Positions 24,418 through 32,799 of a stretch of DNA of 54,258 bases are shown here, one piece after another. The notes below the pieces were generated by a model. It was not told the origin of the DNA and did not search any database. It saw nothing but the letters and a program-made list of their open reading frames with translations. This DNA comes from a virus, in the IMG/VR virus record IMGVR_UViG_3300034110_001257, positions 1 to 54,258 of that record; one strand, written 5' to 3'. Numbering within the stretch: the stretch's first letter is position 1; every line of letters begins with the position of its first letter. A program made the position numbers and the translations under genes.

Positions 24418-24755
24418 ATGCCCCACCCGATACGATGCGGCGTCAGGAGCACCTTCGAACCTTGCGGCAGTTCGGTGGCGATGGTCCCGATCACAACGTC
24501 CTCGCGGTTGGCGTAAAGGTGGCCGAGGATCAGCAAGCAGGCAGCCTTGATCTGCTTATTGCAGACCATGGGGGACTCGCCGGCATCGTCGGCAGCGACA
24601 GCTTCGTCCAGCGCTTGCTGATCTGCGTAGAAGCGACGGTTCAGATAGTCCATAGCCTGCCCTTCTGCCGCCTCGATCAGGAGCTCCAGGTATTCGTCAT
24701 CATCGTCGGGATCTCGGAGATGATGCCGGGCAATGGTCAAGCTGATGACCGACAT
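24414..24755 (-). CDS. Head-tail connector (HK97 gp6-like)
   Basis: The 113-residue, mostly helical product shows ARHHLRDPDDDDEYLELLIEAAEGQAMDYLNR in outline and KAACLLILGHLYANRED, the typical HK97 gp6/SPP1 gp15 connector pattern. It forms the ring below the portal. AGGAG eight bases upstream comes from the end of the previous gene. Overlaps the adaptor gene by four bases. Confidence 0.87.
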   Translation of the reverse strand: MSVISLTIARHHLRDPDDDDEYLELLIEAAEGQAMDYLNRRFYADQQALDEAVAADDAGESPMVCNKQIKAACLLILGHLYANREDVVIGTIATELPQGSKVLLTPHRIGWGI

Positions 24756-24759
24756 ACCC

Positions 24760-25302
24760 TCACTCCTTCAGCGGTTCGAGCGATGCCAGATTCCGCTGCA
24801 CCAGTTCCTCCGCATGCCGGCGCGGGACCGAATAAGCAGGCCCGCCACGACGACGAAGCTCGCCTTCATCCATGTAAGAGCGCAGCGGATAAATCTCAAG
24901 AGTCGCAGGGTTAGGGTTGACCTGGCCCTCTTGTGACAACTGATCAGCGCTGGTGCTGCTATCAGCCAAGGTTGAAGCGGCCTGACTGGCGTCTTCGGAT
25001 AACGCAGCATCAGTAGCGGCGATGCCGGAGCTAGCACCCTGATCGCCCGTGACGACATCCGAGCCAGTGCCAGCGACTGCTTGTCCTTCTGCCGGCACAA
25101 CGCCCGAGCCTTCCGCTGGAGCTGGAGCGGTTGCAGGAGCCCCCGAGTCGCCCGAATCGCCCGGGTCACCGCTTGCTGGAGGGTGTGCCGCGGCCGGCGA
25201 AAGAAGCGAGTCACCTTCAGGCGGGCCATCAGTGGAGTCAACGGTCGAGACCGGATTCTTCGCATCAGCCGTGGAGGCTGGTGTTTCCTGTTTACGTGCC
25301 AT
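24760..25302 (-). CDS. Head-region protein with disordered Pro/Ser/Ala-rich part
   Basis: The 180-residue product starts MARKQETPASTADAKNP. The first 130 residues are low-complexity (Ala, Ser, Asp, Gly, Pro), and the C-terminal part is folded (IYPLRSYMDEGELRRRGGPAYSVPRRHAEELVQRNL in outline). It lies between capsid and connector. Only the C-terminal block looks conserved. It may be a decoration or connector accessory protein, but this is not established. GGAG supports the start. Confidence 0.65.
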   Translation of the reverse strand: MARKQETPASTADAKNPVSTVDSTDGPPEGDSLLSPAAAHPPASGDPGDSGDSGAPATAPAPAEGSGVVPAEGQAVAGTGSDVVTGDQGASSGIAATDAALSEDASQAASTLADSSTSADQLSQEGQVNPNPATLEIYPLRSYMDEGELRRRGGPAYSVPRRHAEELVQRNLASLEPLKE

Positions 25303-25350
25303 TGGATTACTCCATTGCGGCGCCATTTCTGGCGCCGATCTGCGGGATGT

Positions 25351-26532
25351 TTAAGGCGTGACCAACGGGCCAGTAACGAACGCTTCGTCGCGATAGATGG
25401 CAAAGGCCAGGCGCTCTTCAGCACGAATCGTTGCCATGTTTTTCTCGAAGTCATCACTGTTCTCGGTCGAGATCAACACTTCGATTTCCATGCGGTCGAA
25501 GATCTGAGCGCCGAGCTTGAAGGCGCCAACCAGGAAGTCGTTCTGGGTCATGGCCTGGGTGGAAACCACCGGACGATTCCACAGCTTCGCGTTGGTGCCT
25601 TCTTGCGGTTGGCCGATGATGTAGCGGCCTTCCCCGTCCTTAGTCAGCTCAATGGCCGCCCAGTCGATCGGGTTGAGCACGATGCCGTCGGATGGAAACT
25701 CAGCCAGTTCGGCCTGCAACAGTGCCAAGCGCAGGCGGTCAATGCGCTGCTCGCCCACTACAGCGACGCCAGACGGGGCGGCGTACAGTTGAGCAACGGT
25801 CATGAGGCCCTGTAGGTTCACACCAGTGCCGTTGCCGTAAAGCAACTGAGCCTCTTCAGCCATGTTGAGGCCGTAGCGTGCACGACCGTCGATGTAGCTC
25901 TGCAGGGCCTTGGCATCGTCCAGCATCTGGCGGCTGGCCTTGAACAAATGGGCGATGGTTCGCACATTCGCAGTGGTCAGGCCGAAGGTCAGGTCGGAGT
26001 ACGGCTTGGCAGTGGTCTCCGCCACGGTGCGGGCGTTGTTGGTGAAGCCAGTCTCACGGACGTACTCGATGGAGTTCGATTCGGTGGTACCCGGCGCGAC
26101 CAGGTCGCGAACGGTCAGTCGGCGTTGAGCTGGGGCAATAATCCCCGGCAGGCGCTGAGTCTGCACCAGGTCACCGCCGGTTGCGGTGGTGATGGCCGCA
26201 CGCGGCACGGAGACACGACGAGAGCCGCGGAAGGATGAGTTCATGTCCTTCATTTCTTCGCTTTCGATCACGAGGGCGCCTACCGATTTCTGCGGCTCCT
26301 CCTGATGGTTGCGATCCCGGCTTGCGTTCACGAGCTTTTGCTCGGCCTCGCCCAATCGCGCCTGAAGCTCGCCCTGCTTGGTCAGCAGTTCATCAACCTT
26401 GGCGCGGGTTTCGGTATTCATTTCGCCGGAGGCCTTGATCTGCTTCTCGGTCGCCTCGGCCTGGCTTTTGATCTGATCGCCAATACCCTTGAGGCTGGCG
26501 TTGAGTTCCTTGACTTGGGCTTCAAAGTCCAT
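25351..26532 (-). CDS. Major capsid protein, HK97 fold
   Basis: The 393-residue precursor has an N-terminal coiled-coil delta domain (about residues 1-95, acting as internal scaffold), followed by the HK97 fold. The fold shows TESNSIEYVRETGFTNNA, LFKASRQMLDDAKALQSYI and GFKL-like FLVGAFKLGAQIFDR in outline. The adjacent ClpP-type protease should remove the delta domain, probably near MNSSFRGSRRV. ATG at 26532 has AGGAA upstream; a GTG two codons earlier is possible. No separate scaffold gene is present, as expected for this type. Confidence 0.92.
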   Translation of the reverse strand: MDFEAQVKELNASLKGIGDQIKSQAEATEKQIKASGEMNTETRAKVDELLTKQGELQARLGEAEQKLVNASRDRNHQEEPQKSVGALVIESEEMKDMNSSFRGSRRVSVPRAAITTATGGDLVQTQRLPGIIAPAQRRLTVRDLVAPGTTESNSIEYVRETGFTNNARTVAETTAKPYSDLTFGLTTANVRTIAHLFKASRQMLDDAKALQSYIDGRARYGLNMAEEAQLLYGNGTGVNLQGLMTVAQLYAAPSGVAVVGEQRIDRLRLALLQAELAEFPSDGIVLNPIDWAAIELTKDGEGRYIIGQPQEGTNAKLWNRPVVSTQAMTQNDFLVGAFKLGAQIFDRMEIEVLISTENSDDFEKNMATIRAEERLAFAIYRDEAFVTGPLVTP

Positions 26533-26534
26533 GG

Positions 26535-27392
26535 TCACTTTCCTTTCAGAGAATTGAGGAGATTGGTTGCCGCGCTCAGAGAGGCGGAGAGGTCTGGCGC
26601 GACAGCGCGGGGCTTATCGGGCGGGGCAGCGTTGTGCGTACCCCCGCCGGTAGCGCGAGGCATACCGGACTTGAAACTGGCGAATAGTTCGCGGCGCTCG
26701 GAGCGAGGCATTCCACCCTTGGCCAGCGCTACATCCATGGCCTTGAGCGCATTGGCCTGCGCGGCGTCTTCGGTTTCGCGCTCGGTTACTTCAGTGGCCG
26801 ACAACAGCCCGGTGGCCAGGCCAAGCTCCACGGCACGCTTGCCGCGGATGTAGGTTTCGTCGTCCATCAGCTCGGCCATGTCTTCTGTCGACTGGCCACT
26901 GGTCTCGGCATAGAGGTCTGCCATCGCGGCGTCGAACTCCTCCATGTCGTCAGCGATATCGCGCAGGTAGTTGCGATTGCCGGCGAGCCAGGTCCAGCAG
27001 TTGTGGATCATGAGGAAGGCGCTGCTGGCCACCTCACGCTTTTTGCCAGCCAGGAAGACAATCGAAGCAGCGCTAGCCGCCATGCCGAGCACCTTGGTGG
27101 TGACCTGATGGCTGTGCTCCTGCAGGCGGTTGTAGATAGCAATGCCTTCAAACATGTCGCCGCCTGGCGAGTTGATGTAGACGGTGACATCTCGCTCGCC
27201 GATGGCCCGCAGAGCGGCATCGATTCGTTTCAGTGTGACGCCTTCGCCATACCAGTCTTCGCCGATCACTCCGTAAACAGTGATGGTGTCCGAGGTGTTC
27301 TCGACGGCCGCCTGGATCGCGGGATTCCATTTTTCGAGCGCGCGCGGGCTCATCTCGCTGCGCACGCCGCGAGACTGGATCTTGTGCTTCAT
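26535..27392 (-). CDS. ClpP-like prohead protease (S14)
   Basis: The 285-residue protein is a serine protease of the ClpP/S14 type that matures the prohead. YINSPGGDMFEG forms the oxyanion region, GMAASAAS holds catalytic Ser107, and MIHN holds His130. The Asp lies in the ELMDDETYIRGKRAVELGLA region. The C-terminal about 60 residues are low-complexity and may act as a built-in assembly tail. It is placed between portal and capsid, as usual. Confidence 0.92.
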   Translation of the reverse strand: MKHKIQSRGVRSEMSPRALEKWNPAIQAAVENTSDTITVYGVIGEDWYGEGVTLKRIDAALRAIGERDVTVYINSPGGDMFEGIAIYNRLQEHSHQVTTKVLGMAASAASIVFLAGKKREVASSAFLMIHNCWTWLAGNRNYLRDIADDMEEFDAAMADLYAETSGQSTEDMAELMDDETYIRGKRAVELGLATGLLSATEVTERETEDAAQANALKAMDVALAKGGMPRSERRELFASFKSGMPRATGGGTHNAAPPDKPRAVAPDLSASLSAATNLLNSLKGK

Positions 27393-27408
27393 GGATTGCT
27401 CCCGTGAT

Positions 27409-28713
27409 TTACTTTCCCGGCTGTTGGAGCCAGTTCATCAATGCGGCCCTTGCGGCCTGGCTATCGTTTTGCTTGCCCAGCTGGTCAAGTGGCACCAGGT
27501 TGGATTGCACGGTCAGTACATCGCCACCCGGCATGCTGGGAAGGTTTTCTTTCCGCCGGCCCTCGTTTCGGGTCATGTAGCCGTTCTGCCCCATCGTGCT
27601 GAGATAGGCCGCGCGACCAGCGCTGTCCGCACGCAAGAACGCTTCAAGTGAGTACTCTGCGTAGAACTTGATCCGGTCAACAGCCGTCATGCACCACTTG
27701 TTTACGCACTGCTCGATAGGCGCCGTGAAGGACATGATGCAGTAGGTGAGAAACGCGATCTGCTGCTGTTCCAGGCCAGTGCCCCAGTTGCTGCCCTTGT
27801 CGGTCTTCATCACCATCCAGGGTGGGACGCCGAACCAGCGGCAGATTTCCTCGATGCTGTGTCCTCTCGACTCCAGCAACTGCGCATCAGCAGGGTTGAT
27901 GCCGATCATTTCCGGCTTCACGCCTTGCTCGAGCACAGGGCTCTTGCCGGCATTCAACGCCCCGGAGATCGTCTTCACGTACTCACGAAACTCAACGCGC
28001 TGGGCCGGGTTCAGCGTCTTGTCGACCGAAAACGCGACCGTGGGCATCATGCCGTTACGGAAGGTGCTGTTGGCAGCATCATCTGCAGACATCGCAGAAC
28101 CGAACACATCTGCTCCGTACCGAATAGCAGAAAGGCCGACTCGACCATCCAGGGTAAAGGCTGGGATGTGCAGCATGTCCTGCCGCTGAATCTCTCGACG
28201 TGCGCCCTTACGGGGCCTGAAGAAGTATCTGAGTCGTCCGTCATCGTCGAACTCGAGGTCGACTCTCGACGGCATCAGGAAGTCCAGAGCGATGACCCGA
28301 CCAGCAGATCGGTGGATCTCGCAATAGGCGTTCCCCCAGAGCAGCATCGAAGCGACGACTGCCTGCCAAAAATGGAAGGCGGCCATATCCTCGTTGGGGC
28401 TGTTATGCACAACGTCGTACAGCGGGAAGTCCCGGGCACTTTCCCGGCTTCCGTCCGGCATCCGCCGGTAGATGCTCAACGGCAAGCCGGCCACCGAGGT
28501 CGAGATAATCCGGACGCATGCCCACACTGTGGACAGGCGCATGGCCTTGTCGACGCTGACTGACTTCCCACTACTGGACTGGGCACCGTTGAAAGCGCTC
28601 CAGAAACCTCCATCCGACAGCTTGATGGTCTTGCCGAGCCATTCACTCATGCTGGCTGAAGGCTTGGTGACAGCAGCCCCCAATGCCTGGGATAGAGATT
28701 TAATCACTGACAA
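27409..28713 (-). CDS. Portal protein, HK97 family
   Basis: The product (about 434 residues) carries MRLSTVWACVRIISTSVAGLPL, LLWGNAYCEI, ICRWFGVPPWMV and NEGRRKENLPSMPGGD in outline, all standard for HK97-type portals. It forms the dodecameric ring through which DNA passes. The start is uncertain: TTG at 28713, or GTG at 28707 with AGAGGG seven bases upstream, which I find slightly better. It overlaps the end of the small membrane protein gene. Confidence 0.92.
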   Translation of the reverse strand: MSVIKSLSQALGAAVTKPSASMSEWLGKTIKLSDGGFWSAFNGAQSSSGKSVSVDKAMRLSTVWACVRIISTSVAGLPLSIYRRMPDGSRESARDFPLYDVVHNSPNEDMAAFHFWQAVVASMLLWGNAYCEIHRSAGRVIALDFLMPSRVDLEFDDDGRLRYFFRPRKGARREIQRQDMLHIPAFTLDGRVGLSAIRYGADVFGSAMSADDAANSTFRNGMMPTVAFSVDKTLNPAQRVEFREYVKTISGALNAGKSPVLEQGVKPEMIGINPADAQLLESRGHSIEEICRWFGVPPWMVMKTDKGSNWGTGLEQQQIAFLTYCIMSFTAPIEQCVNKWCMTAVDRIKFYAEYSLEAFLRADSAGRAAYLSTMGQNGYMTRNEGRRKENLPSMPGGDVLTVQSNLVPLDQLGKQNDSQAARAALMNWLQQPGK

Positions 28714-28861
28714 GCCCTCTGCGGATGAAGCCGGCGATGCAGAAAAAGCTCAGCGATCCCGCGAGCAAAGCCCAGCCGGTACCAGCCAGCATCCAGACGC
28801 CCCCGCATGCCAAGCAGAAAGCGACCACTGAGCAGGCGATGAAAATATGAAATGCGTTCAT
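28700..28861 (-). CDS. Small two-helix membrane protein between terminase and portal
   Basis: The 53-residue product (MNAFHIFIACSVVAFCLACG, GVWMLAGTGWALLAGSLSFF, CIAGFIRRGLVSD) has two predicted membrane helices. Its ATG overlaps the terminase stop (ATGA), and its end overlaps the portal start, so it is a coupled member of the operon. Small membrane proteins at this place occur in several Pseudomonas phages; the role is unknown. With a two-helix topology it could in principle act as a holin, but position argues for nothing in particular. Confidence 0.7.
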   Translation of the reverse strand: MNAFHIFIACSVVAFCLACGGVWMLAGTGWALLAGSLSFFCIAGFIRRGLVSD

Positions 28862-30537
28862 GCGATCAGTGGATCCCGAATGCCTGCCATGAAGTTGTCC
28901 ATTCCCCCGCGGCCTTCAGGATTGAGGCTGATCAGAGAAACGGCGTTGAAAGTAGCCATGAGCGGATCGATCTTGGCCGTGCCCGAGGCCTGCTTGGTGA
29001 TCAAGAAGGCGTTGGCCGACGGGACGCCTTTGGCGTTCCCGCACGACCAGGCCATGAGCGGCTGGCCGCAGTGCAGCAGCGTGCCCTCGGCAAGCTTGCG
29101 CTCGGTCGTCTTAATCGCGCCGGTGAGCTTCCAGCCCTGGGAAATGCCAACAATCTTGTCTTCCTCGACACCGGCATCAGCCAGGGCGTCGAGAACAGAA
29201 CCGATTCCCGCGGGGTCGAGGCCGACCTTGTCCAGCAGCCCCGTCTCGTTGATGCGCTTGACGATGGCTGCGAACTCCTCGACGTCGTCGCCTATCCGCT
29301 TGACGATGGTCAAATCGCCAATCGATTCGAGATCCTTGAGCCTGGGTGCTTCGGACTTGCGCCGCTCAAGCACCGAGGGGTGGGCCCAGGCATGCGCCCA
29401 GTGGAACCACCGTCGCGTACCTGTCTCTCGGCCTATGACGGCAAGCCCGAGCAAGTCGTCCAGGCCGCCGCCGTCACCGCCCACATCAATGACCTCGCAC
29501 CGCTCAAGGATCTGCTCCAGGTTGAGCCAGGTAACCGCCTGTGGCTCCCAGAACTCTGCGCCTACCCAAGCGTCCGACATCAGGGCTAGGCCGATCTCGA
29601 TGTTGAGGTGCTTGGCTAGGAAACCACGCAGCTCCGCTTCGCCGTCGATCTCAGCCTGCATGAACAAACGCTCAAGCGTGGGGCGATCTACCGAGAACCC
29701 CATGTTAGGGTTCACCAGGTGGAAGTTCTCGGGCTTGCGCGCGGCGCCACTGTCGATCATCTCTTTCGAGAATTCGTAGATGATCGGCAGGAAGCGATTG
29801 TCGTTGATGCGGCCATCACGCACGCCGCGGGCATAATTCAGTTTCGACCGGAACACCCCGGCCGGTGGCTCGTTCGATTGGGTGGTCAACCAAATGACGA
29901 AGCCTTCAGGTCGGGACAGCAGGCCACCGGTGGCCTCCCGAATCATGTCAGCGGCTTTCGGGTTCTTGCCGAACAGCCAGGCCTCGTCGATCAGCACGCC
30001 AACGGCCTTCTTGCCGCCCACCACGTCGCTATCAGCGGCGACGACCTTCAGCGTGGCACCCGTCTCGCGATGAGTGATCAGCCGAAGGTGTGGCTGCACG
30101 TGCAGCAGGTCCTTCAGCTCTTCGTCGTTGTTGACCATGTCCTTGGCCGGGACGAAGGCGTTGTCGGCAATCTCTTTGGTCGGCGCGAGGATGATGAACT
30201 CAGCCGACTTACGCCAGTTGCGGACCAGTGCAGTCAACATGATCGCAGCAGCAATGGTCGACTTGCTGTTCTTCTTCGGGATGCAGAGCATGAATTCCCG
30301 AATCAGGCGTTCGCCTGTCTCGCTGTTATAGCTGCCGAAAACAGCCCCTGCGAAAGCCAGTACCCATGGAGCACATGCACTTTCAATGGTTGGGCTACCT
30401 GGGGCATCGACAATGCGCAGCCCCTTGAAAACCTCAAGACTCTCCTCTGCTTCCTGGGGGAATAGCGGTTCGGGGATGATTGATTCGCTGGCAGCCAGGC
30501 GCCGCCACCAGTCAGGGCAGGCCGTGGTCCAAAGCAT
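28858..30537 (-). CDS. Terminase large subunit
   Basis: The 559-residue protein is the DNA-packaging motor ATPase and nuclease. A Walker A-like CIPKKNSKST is at residues 85-94, the Walker B VLIDEAW is at 181-187, and LTTQSNEPPAG is the coupling motif region. The C-terminal nuclease acids are in VIDVGGDGGGLDDLLG and VGLDPAGIGS. It belongs to the HK97/P-type terminase group usually paired with an HNH gene, and cos-type ends are therefore likely. It follows the small subunit by three bases. Confidence 0.92.
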   Translation of the reverse strand: MLWTTACPDWWRRLAASESIIPEPLFPQEAEESLEVFKGLRIVDAPGSPTIESACAPWVLAFAGAVFGSYNSETGERLIREFMLCIPKKNSKSTIAAAIMLTALVRNWRKSAEFIILAPTKEIADNAFVPAKDMVNNDEELKDLLHVQPHLRLITHRETGATLKVVAADSDVVGGKKAVGVLIDEAWLFGKNPKAADMIREATGGLLSRPEGFVIWLTTQSNEPPAGVFRSKLNYARGVRDGRINDNRFLPIIYEFSKEMIDSGAARKPENFHLVNPNMGFSVDRPTLERLFMQAEIDGEAELRGFLAKHLNIEIGLALMSDAWVGAEFWEPQAVTWLNLEQILERCEVIDVGGDGGGLDDLLGLAVIGRETGTRRWFHWAHAWAHPSVLERRKSEAPRLKDLESIGDLTIVKRIGDDVEEFAAIVKRINETGLLDKVGLDPAGIGSVLDALADAGVEEDKIVGISQGWKLTGAIKTTERKLAEGTLLHCGQPLMAWSCGNAKGVPSANAFLITKQASGTAKIDPLMATFNAVSLISLNPEGRGGMDNFMAGIRDPLIA

Positions 30538-30540
30538 GCG

Positions 30541-31041
30541 TCACCCCTTGACGACAGTAAGGGGCGGCTTGCTTTGGGAATATTTGCCCTTGCCGGCCTC
30601 TTTCGCGGCCTCCGCCTTCTGCTCTTTCTTGCCCGCCTCGGCCTTCTTCCCGTGGATATACGGCACGGCGGTCTGCGCAGCGTTGCGCCGGTCGAAGACT
30701 TTCGCCCGGGGTTCGTTCATCAGCGCGAGCAGCCAGACCAATGGATCATTGGTTGAAGGCAGGCAGCTAAGGAACTCTCCGTCGGCCTCGTTCATCTCGA
30801 CGGGGGCTTCATTGGCTTCATCGGCTTTCGCTTTGCTGCGCCGTTTTTTCGGCTCAGGGTTAACACTGAGCTCTGCTCTACGAGCCAGAATTGCGGATGC
30901 GATCTTCGGATCATTGGCCCAGCGCGAACCAGCTGCGGCAGCCGTCGAGGGCTTACTGCCCGCGGCTTCCGCTGCTTCTTTGTTGGACGCGCCCCGGGCC
31001 TTAGCGTCAACAAACTGTCGCTGTTTGTCTGTTAACACCAT
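30541..31041 (-). CDS. Terminase small subunit
   Basis: The 166-residue product begins MVLTDKQRQFVDAKARGASNKEAAEAAG, a helix-turn-helix typical of small terminases that recognise the packaging site. A Lys/Ala-rich middle and a C-terminal block with FDRRNAAQTAVPYIHGKK follow. ATG at 31041 has AAGG nine bases upstream; a TTG two codons earlier is less well placed. It precedes the large subunit. Confidence 0.85.
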   Translation of the reverse strand: MVLTDKQRQFVDAKARGASNKEAAEAAGSKPSTAAAAGSRWANDPKIASAILARRAELSVNPEPKKRRSKAKADEANEAPVEMNEADGEFLSCLPSTNDPLVWLLALMNEPRAKVFDRRNAAQTAVPYIHGKKAEAGKKEQKAEAAKEAGKGKYSQSKPPLTVVKG

Positions 31042-31279
31042 TAACAAAAACCTTTAGGGGGGAGAAAAATGTCTACGTGGGGTCGGAGGCGGTCTAGCTA
31101 GATGAGAATCCATAGCTTTTGACCCCCCTACCCCATTTTTACGAGAATCAGTCTCATTACCGCCGATTCGTTCGGTTCAGCACCCCTTCCGAGGCCGTGC
31201 GCACCGATCCGGGGCGAAACGCGAATTCCTACAGCCCTCTTCATCAAATTTTTCTTAGAAAAATAAGTTTTTTATGGCG
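31042..31279. other. Intergenic region between terS and HNH gene, candidate cos site
   Basis: No convincing gene is visible in these 238 bases. It holds a C-rich run (GACCCCCCTACCCC near 31121), two direct repeats of GAGAATC (31104-31110, 31143-31149) and several short dyads. In HK97-type phages with an HNH-terminase cluster the cos site lies here, so this is the best candidate. The cut positions cannot be derived from sequence alone. Confidence 0.35.
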
Positions 31280-31615
31280 CTATAAGATTCCTGCCGCTTC
31301 CTCAGCCTGTTTGACGGAGTCATGGCAGGTCTTGCAGAGGCTTTGCCAGTTGCTCTGATCCCAGAAAAGAACCATGTCGCCGCGGTGAGCAATGATGTGG
31401 TCGACCAACTTGGCGGCGGTCGTACGGCCGTTCCGTTCACAGAAAACGCAGAGCGGGTGATCATTGAGGTACTGCTCACGCGCCTTCTGCCATCTGTAGT
31501 CGTAACCACGCTGGGAGCTGGTCATCCCGCTACGCCAGCTGCCAGGCGTGACCACCTTGACCCGAGAGCTTGCGCTCTCCTTGATGCGCGGTCCCAGCGT
31601 CTTGAGCCTAGCCAT
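31280..31615 (-). CDS. HNH endonuclease
   Basis: The 111-residue product starts MARLKTLGPRIKES and carries the zinc-binding and catalytic HNH pattern: CVFCERNGRTTAAKLVDHII (Cys pair, Asp-His), then DMVLFWDQSNWQSLCKTCHDSV (Asn, Cys pair, His). In HK97-type phages this enzyme works with the terminase in cutting at cos. The ATG overlaps the stop of the preceding gene (TGATG). It is upstream of the terminase pair, the usual arrangement. Confidence 0.9.
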   Translation of the reverse strand: MARLKTLGPRIKESASSRVKVVTPGSWRSGMTSSQRGYDYRWQKAREQYLNDHPLCVFCERNGRTTAAKLVDHIIAHRGDMVLFWDQSNWQSLCKTCHDSVKQAEEAAGIL

Positions 31616-31773
31616 CAGCGCACCTCGACCTTGATGCTGCGCTCTATCCAACGAAAGACGCGCTCCATATCCGGCTCTCGACCACTTACGTGGGACGCGA
31701 CGAGGACGCCGGCAAGGTAGTACTTCAGCCACCAGGCCTTCCGGCAGACGATCGTTGCATACACCTTGGCCAT
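31615..31773 (-). CDS. Small basic phage protein of 52 residues
   Basis: The product reads MAKVYATIVCRKAWWLKYYL and ends MERVFRWIERSIKVEVR. The hydrophobic, basic and aromatic content suggests an amphipathic or membrane-associated protein. It overlaps the HNH start and lies in a run of small coupled genes upstream of the packaging module. Such proteins recur at this place in Pseudomonas phages (impression from memory); no function is known to me. Confidence 0.65.
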   Translation of the reverse strand: MAKVYATIVCRKAWWLKYYLAGVLVASHVSGREPDMERVFRWIERSIKVEVR

Positions 31774-31785
31774 GGCCGGTGGTCC

Positions 31786-32010
31786 TCATCTCTTGTACCA
31801 AGTCAGCTGGTAGCACCGCGCATCACCCGGCACCTCGGCGATCGGCCAGCGCAGGCAGTTCATGTGCTTGCGCTCGGGGCGGGTTCGGCTGGCCCGAAGC
31901 GTCTGCACCAGATACGCCGAACCGGCAGCAGTAATGATGAAGTCACCGACCGCGATGCCTTCGGCCCCGTCCACGTAAAGTTTGCAGGGCGTGTACGGCG
32001 GGCGCTTCAT
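31786..32010 (-). CDS. Small beta-rich phage protein
   Basis: The 74-residue product (MKRPPYTPCKLYVDGAEGIAVG...YQLTWYKR) has alternating hydrophobic residues typical of a small beta barrel. The ATG overlaps the stop of the preceding gene (ATGA), indicating coupling. Function unknown. Confidence 0.6.
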   Translation of the reverse strand: MKRPPYTPCKLYVDGAEGIAVGDFIITAAGSAYLVQTLRASRTRPERKHMNCLRWPIAEVPGDARCYQLTWYKR

Positions 32011-32276
32011 TGCCAAGCTGGCTCGACGGTGACAGCGCCGCGCAGTCGGCGGGTGTAGATCAGCTCACGCTCCGGTCGCTTCGCTTTCACGGGGTGAGGT
32101 GCGTAGACGCATACCCCGGCAGCGGTATCGCACCAGAGCACGTTGCCGATCTGGTTGCCATTCACGAACACAATGCGGTTGCCGCGACCGTCGGCTGGAC
32201 GGTGGAATGTGGAGGGCGCAGGCATACAAGCTCCTCGCGCCACGAAGCGGCGCATGTAGATTTTGTGGCGCGGCAT
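32007..32276 (-). CDS. Small phage protein, unknown
   Basis: The frame from 32276 (ATG overlapping the previous stop as TGATG) gives 89 residues. A shorter form from 32225 (MPAPSTFHRPADGRG) has a stronger AGGAG site five bases upstream and may be the real start. The sequence has short beta-type segments (NRIVFVNGNQIGNVLW, ELIYTRRLRGAVTV). It is part of the small coupled gene run. No family recognised. Confidence 0.6.
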   Translation of the reverse strand: MPRHKIYMRRFVARGACMPAPSTFHRPADGRGNRIVFVNGNQIGNVLWCDTAAGVCVYAPHPVKAKRPERELIYTRRLRGAVTVEPAWQ

Positions 32277-32473
32277 CACGCCTCTCGACGCATGCCGACT
32301 TGGCTAGCGATATCGACAGCGCGCTCACGAACCTCCAGCACTTGGCCGTCAAACGTACGGACGATTGCGCAGATGCCGTGCCACTGGCTGCTGGCCCCTG
32401 CTTCGGTAACCGAAGCGATAGAGGCCGGGGCCAAGTAAATGGCGTTGCGGTTGATGCCGGTCAACTGGATCAT
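32276..32473 (-). CDS. Small phage protein, unknown
   Basis: The 65-residue product (MIQLTGINRNAIYLAPASIASV..., WHGICAIVRTFDGQVLEV) looks like a small beta-rich protein. It is coupled to the upstream membrane protein gene by ATGA and to the next gene by TGATG. Confidence 0.6.
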   Translation of the reverse strand: MIQLTGINRNAIYLAPASIASVTEAGASSQWHGICAIVRTFDGQVLEVRERAVDIASQVGMRREA

Positions 32474-32799
32474 GGCCAAGCCTCCGATTGGGTTCGACTC
32501 AAAGCTTCGTCAGCCTTGTCTGCCGCCTGGTTCGCGGTGGTTGCCGCCTTGGATGCCTTGGTCGCAGCGCTCTCGGCTTTGAGTGTCAATTCGGACAATC
32601 GCTTGTCGCGCTCAGCCATCGCGGCGTCATATGCATCTCGGATTTGCTTTACCTGGTTGGCCTGGGCGCTGGTCATGTCCCAATAGGCCGACTGCCAACC
32701 CAATACCGCTCCGCCGGCGATCAGTACTAGGGCGATGATCCAGATCTCCGCTCGGCGCCACCAGCGGCGAGCGATAAATTCAAGCGCGCATCTGTCCAT
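32470..32799 (-). CDS. Membrane-anchored coiled-coil protein (Rz-like shape)
   Basis: The 109-residue product has a basic N-terminus (RRWWRRAE), one membrane helix (IWIIALVLIAGGAVLGW) and a long charged coiled coil with an Ala/Lys-rich end. This is the shape of an i-spanin or a holin-associated protein. It directly follows another membrane coiled-coil gene (TGATG overlap). A separate Rz/Rz1 pair exists at 2.7-3.3 kb, so its lysis role is uncertain. Confidence 0.6.
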   Translation of the reverse strand: MDRCALEFIARRWWRRAEIWIIALVLIAGGAVLGWQSAYWDMTSAQANQVKQIRDAYDAAMAERDKRLSELTLKAESAATKASKAATTANQAADKADEALSRTQSEAWP

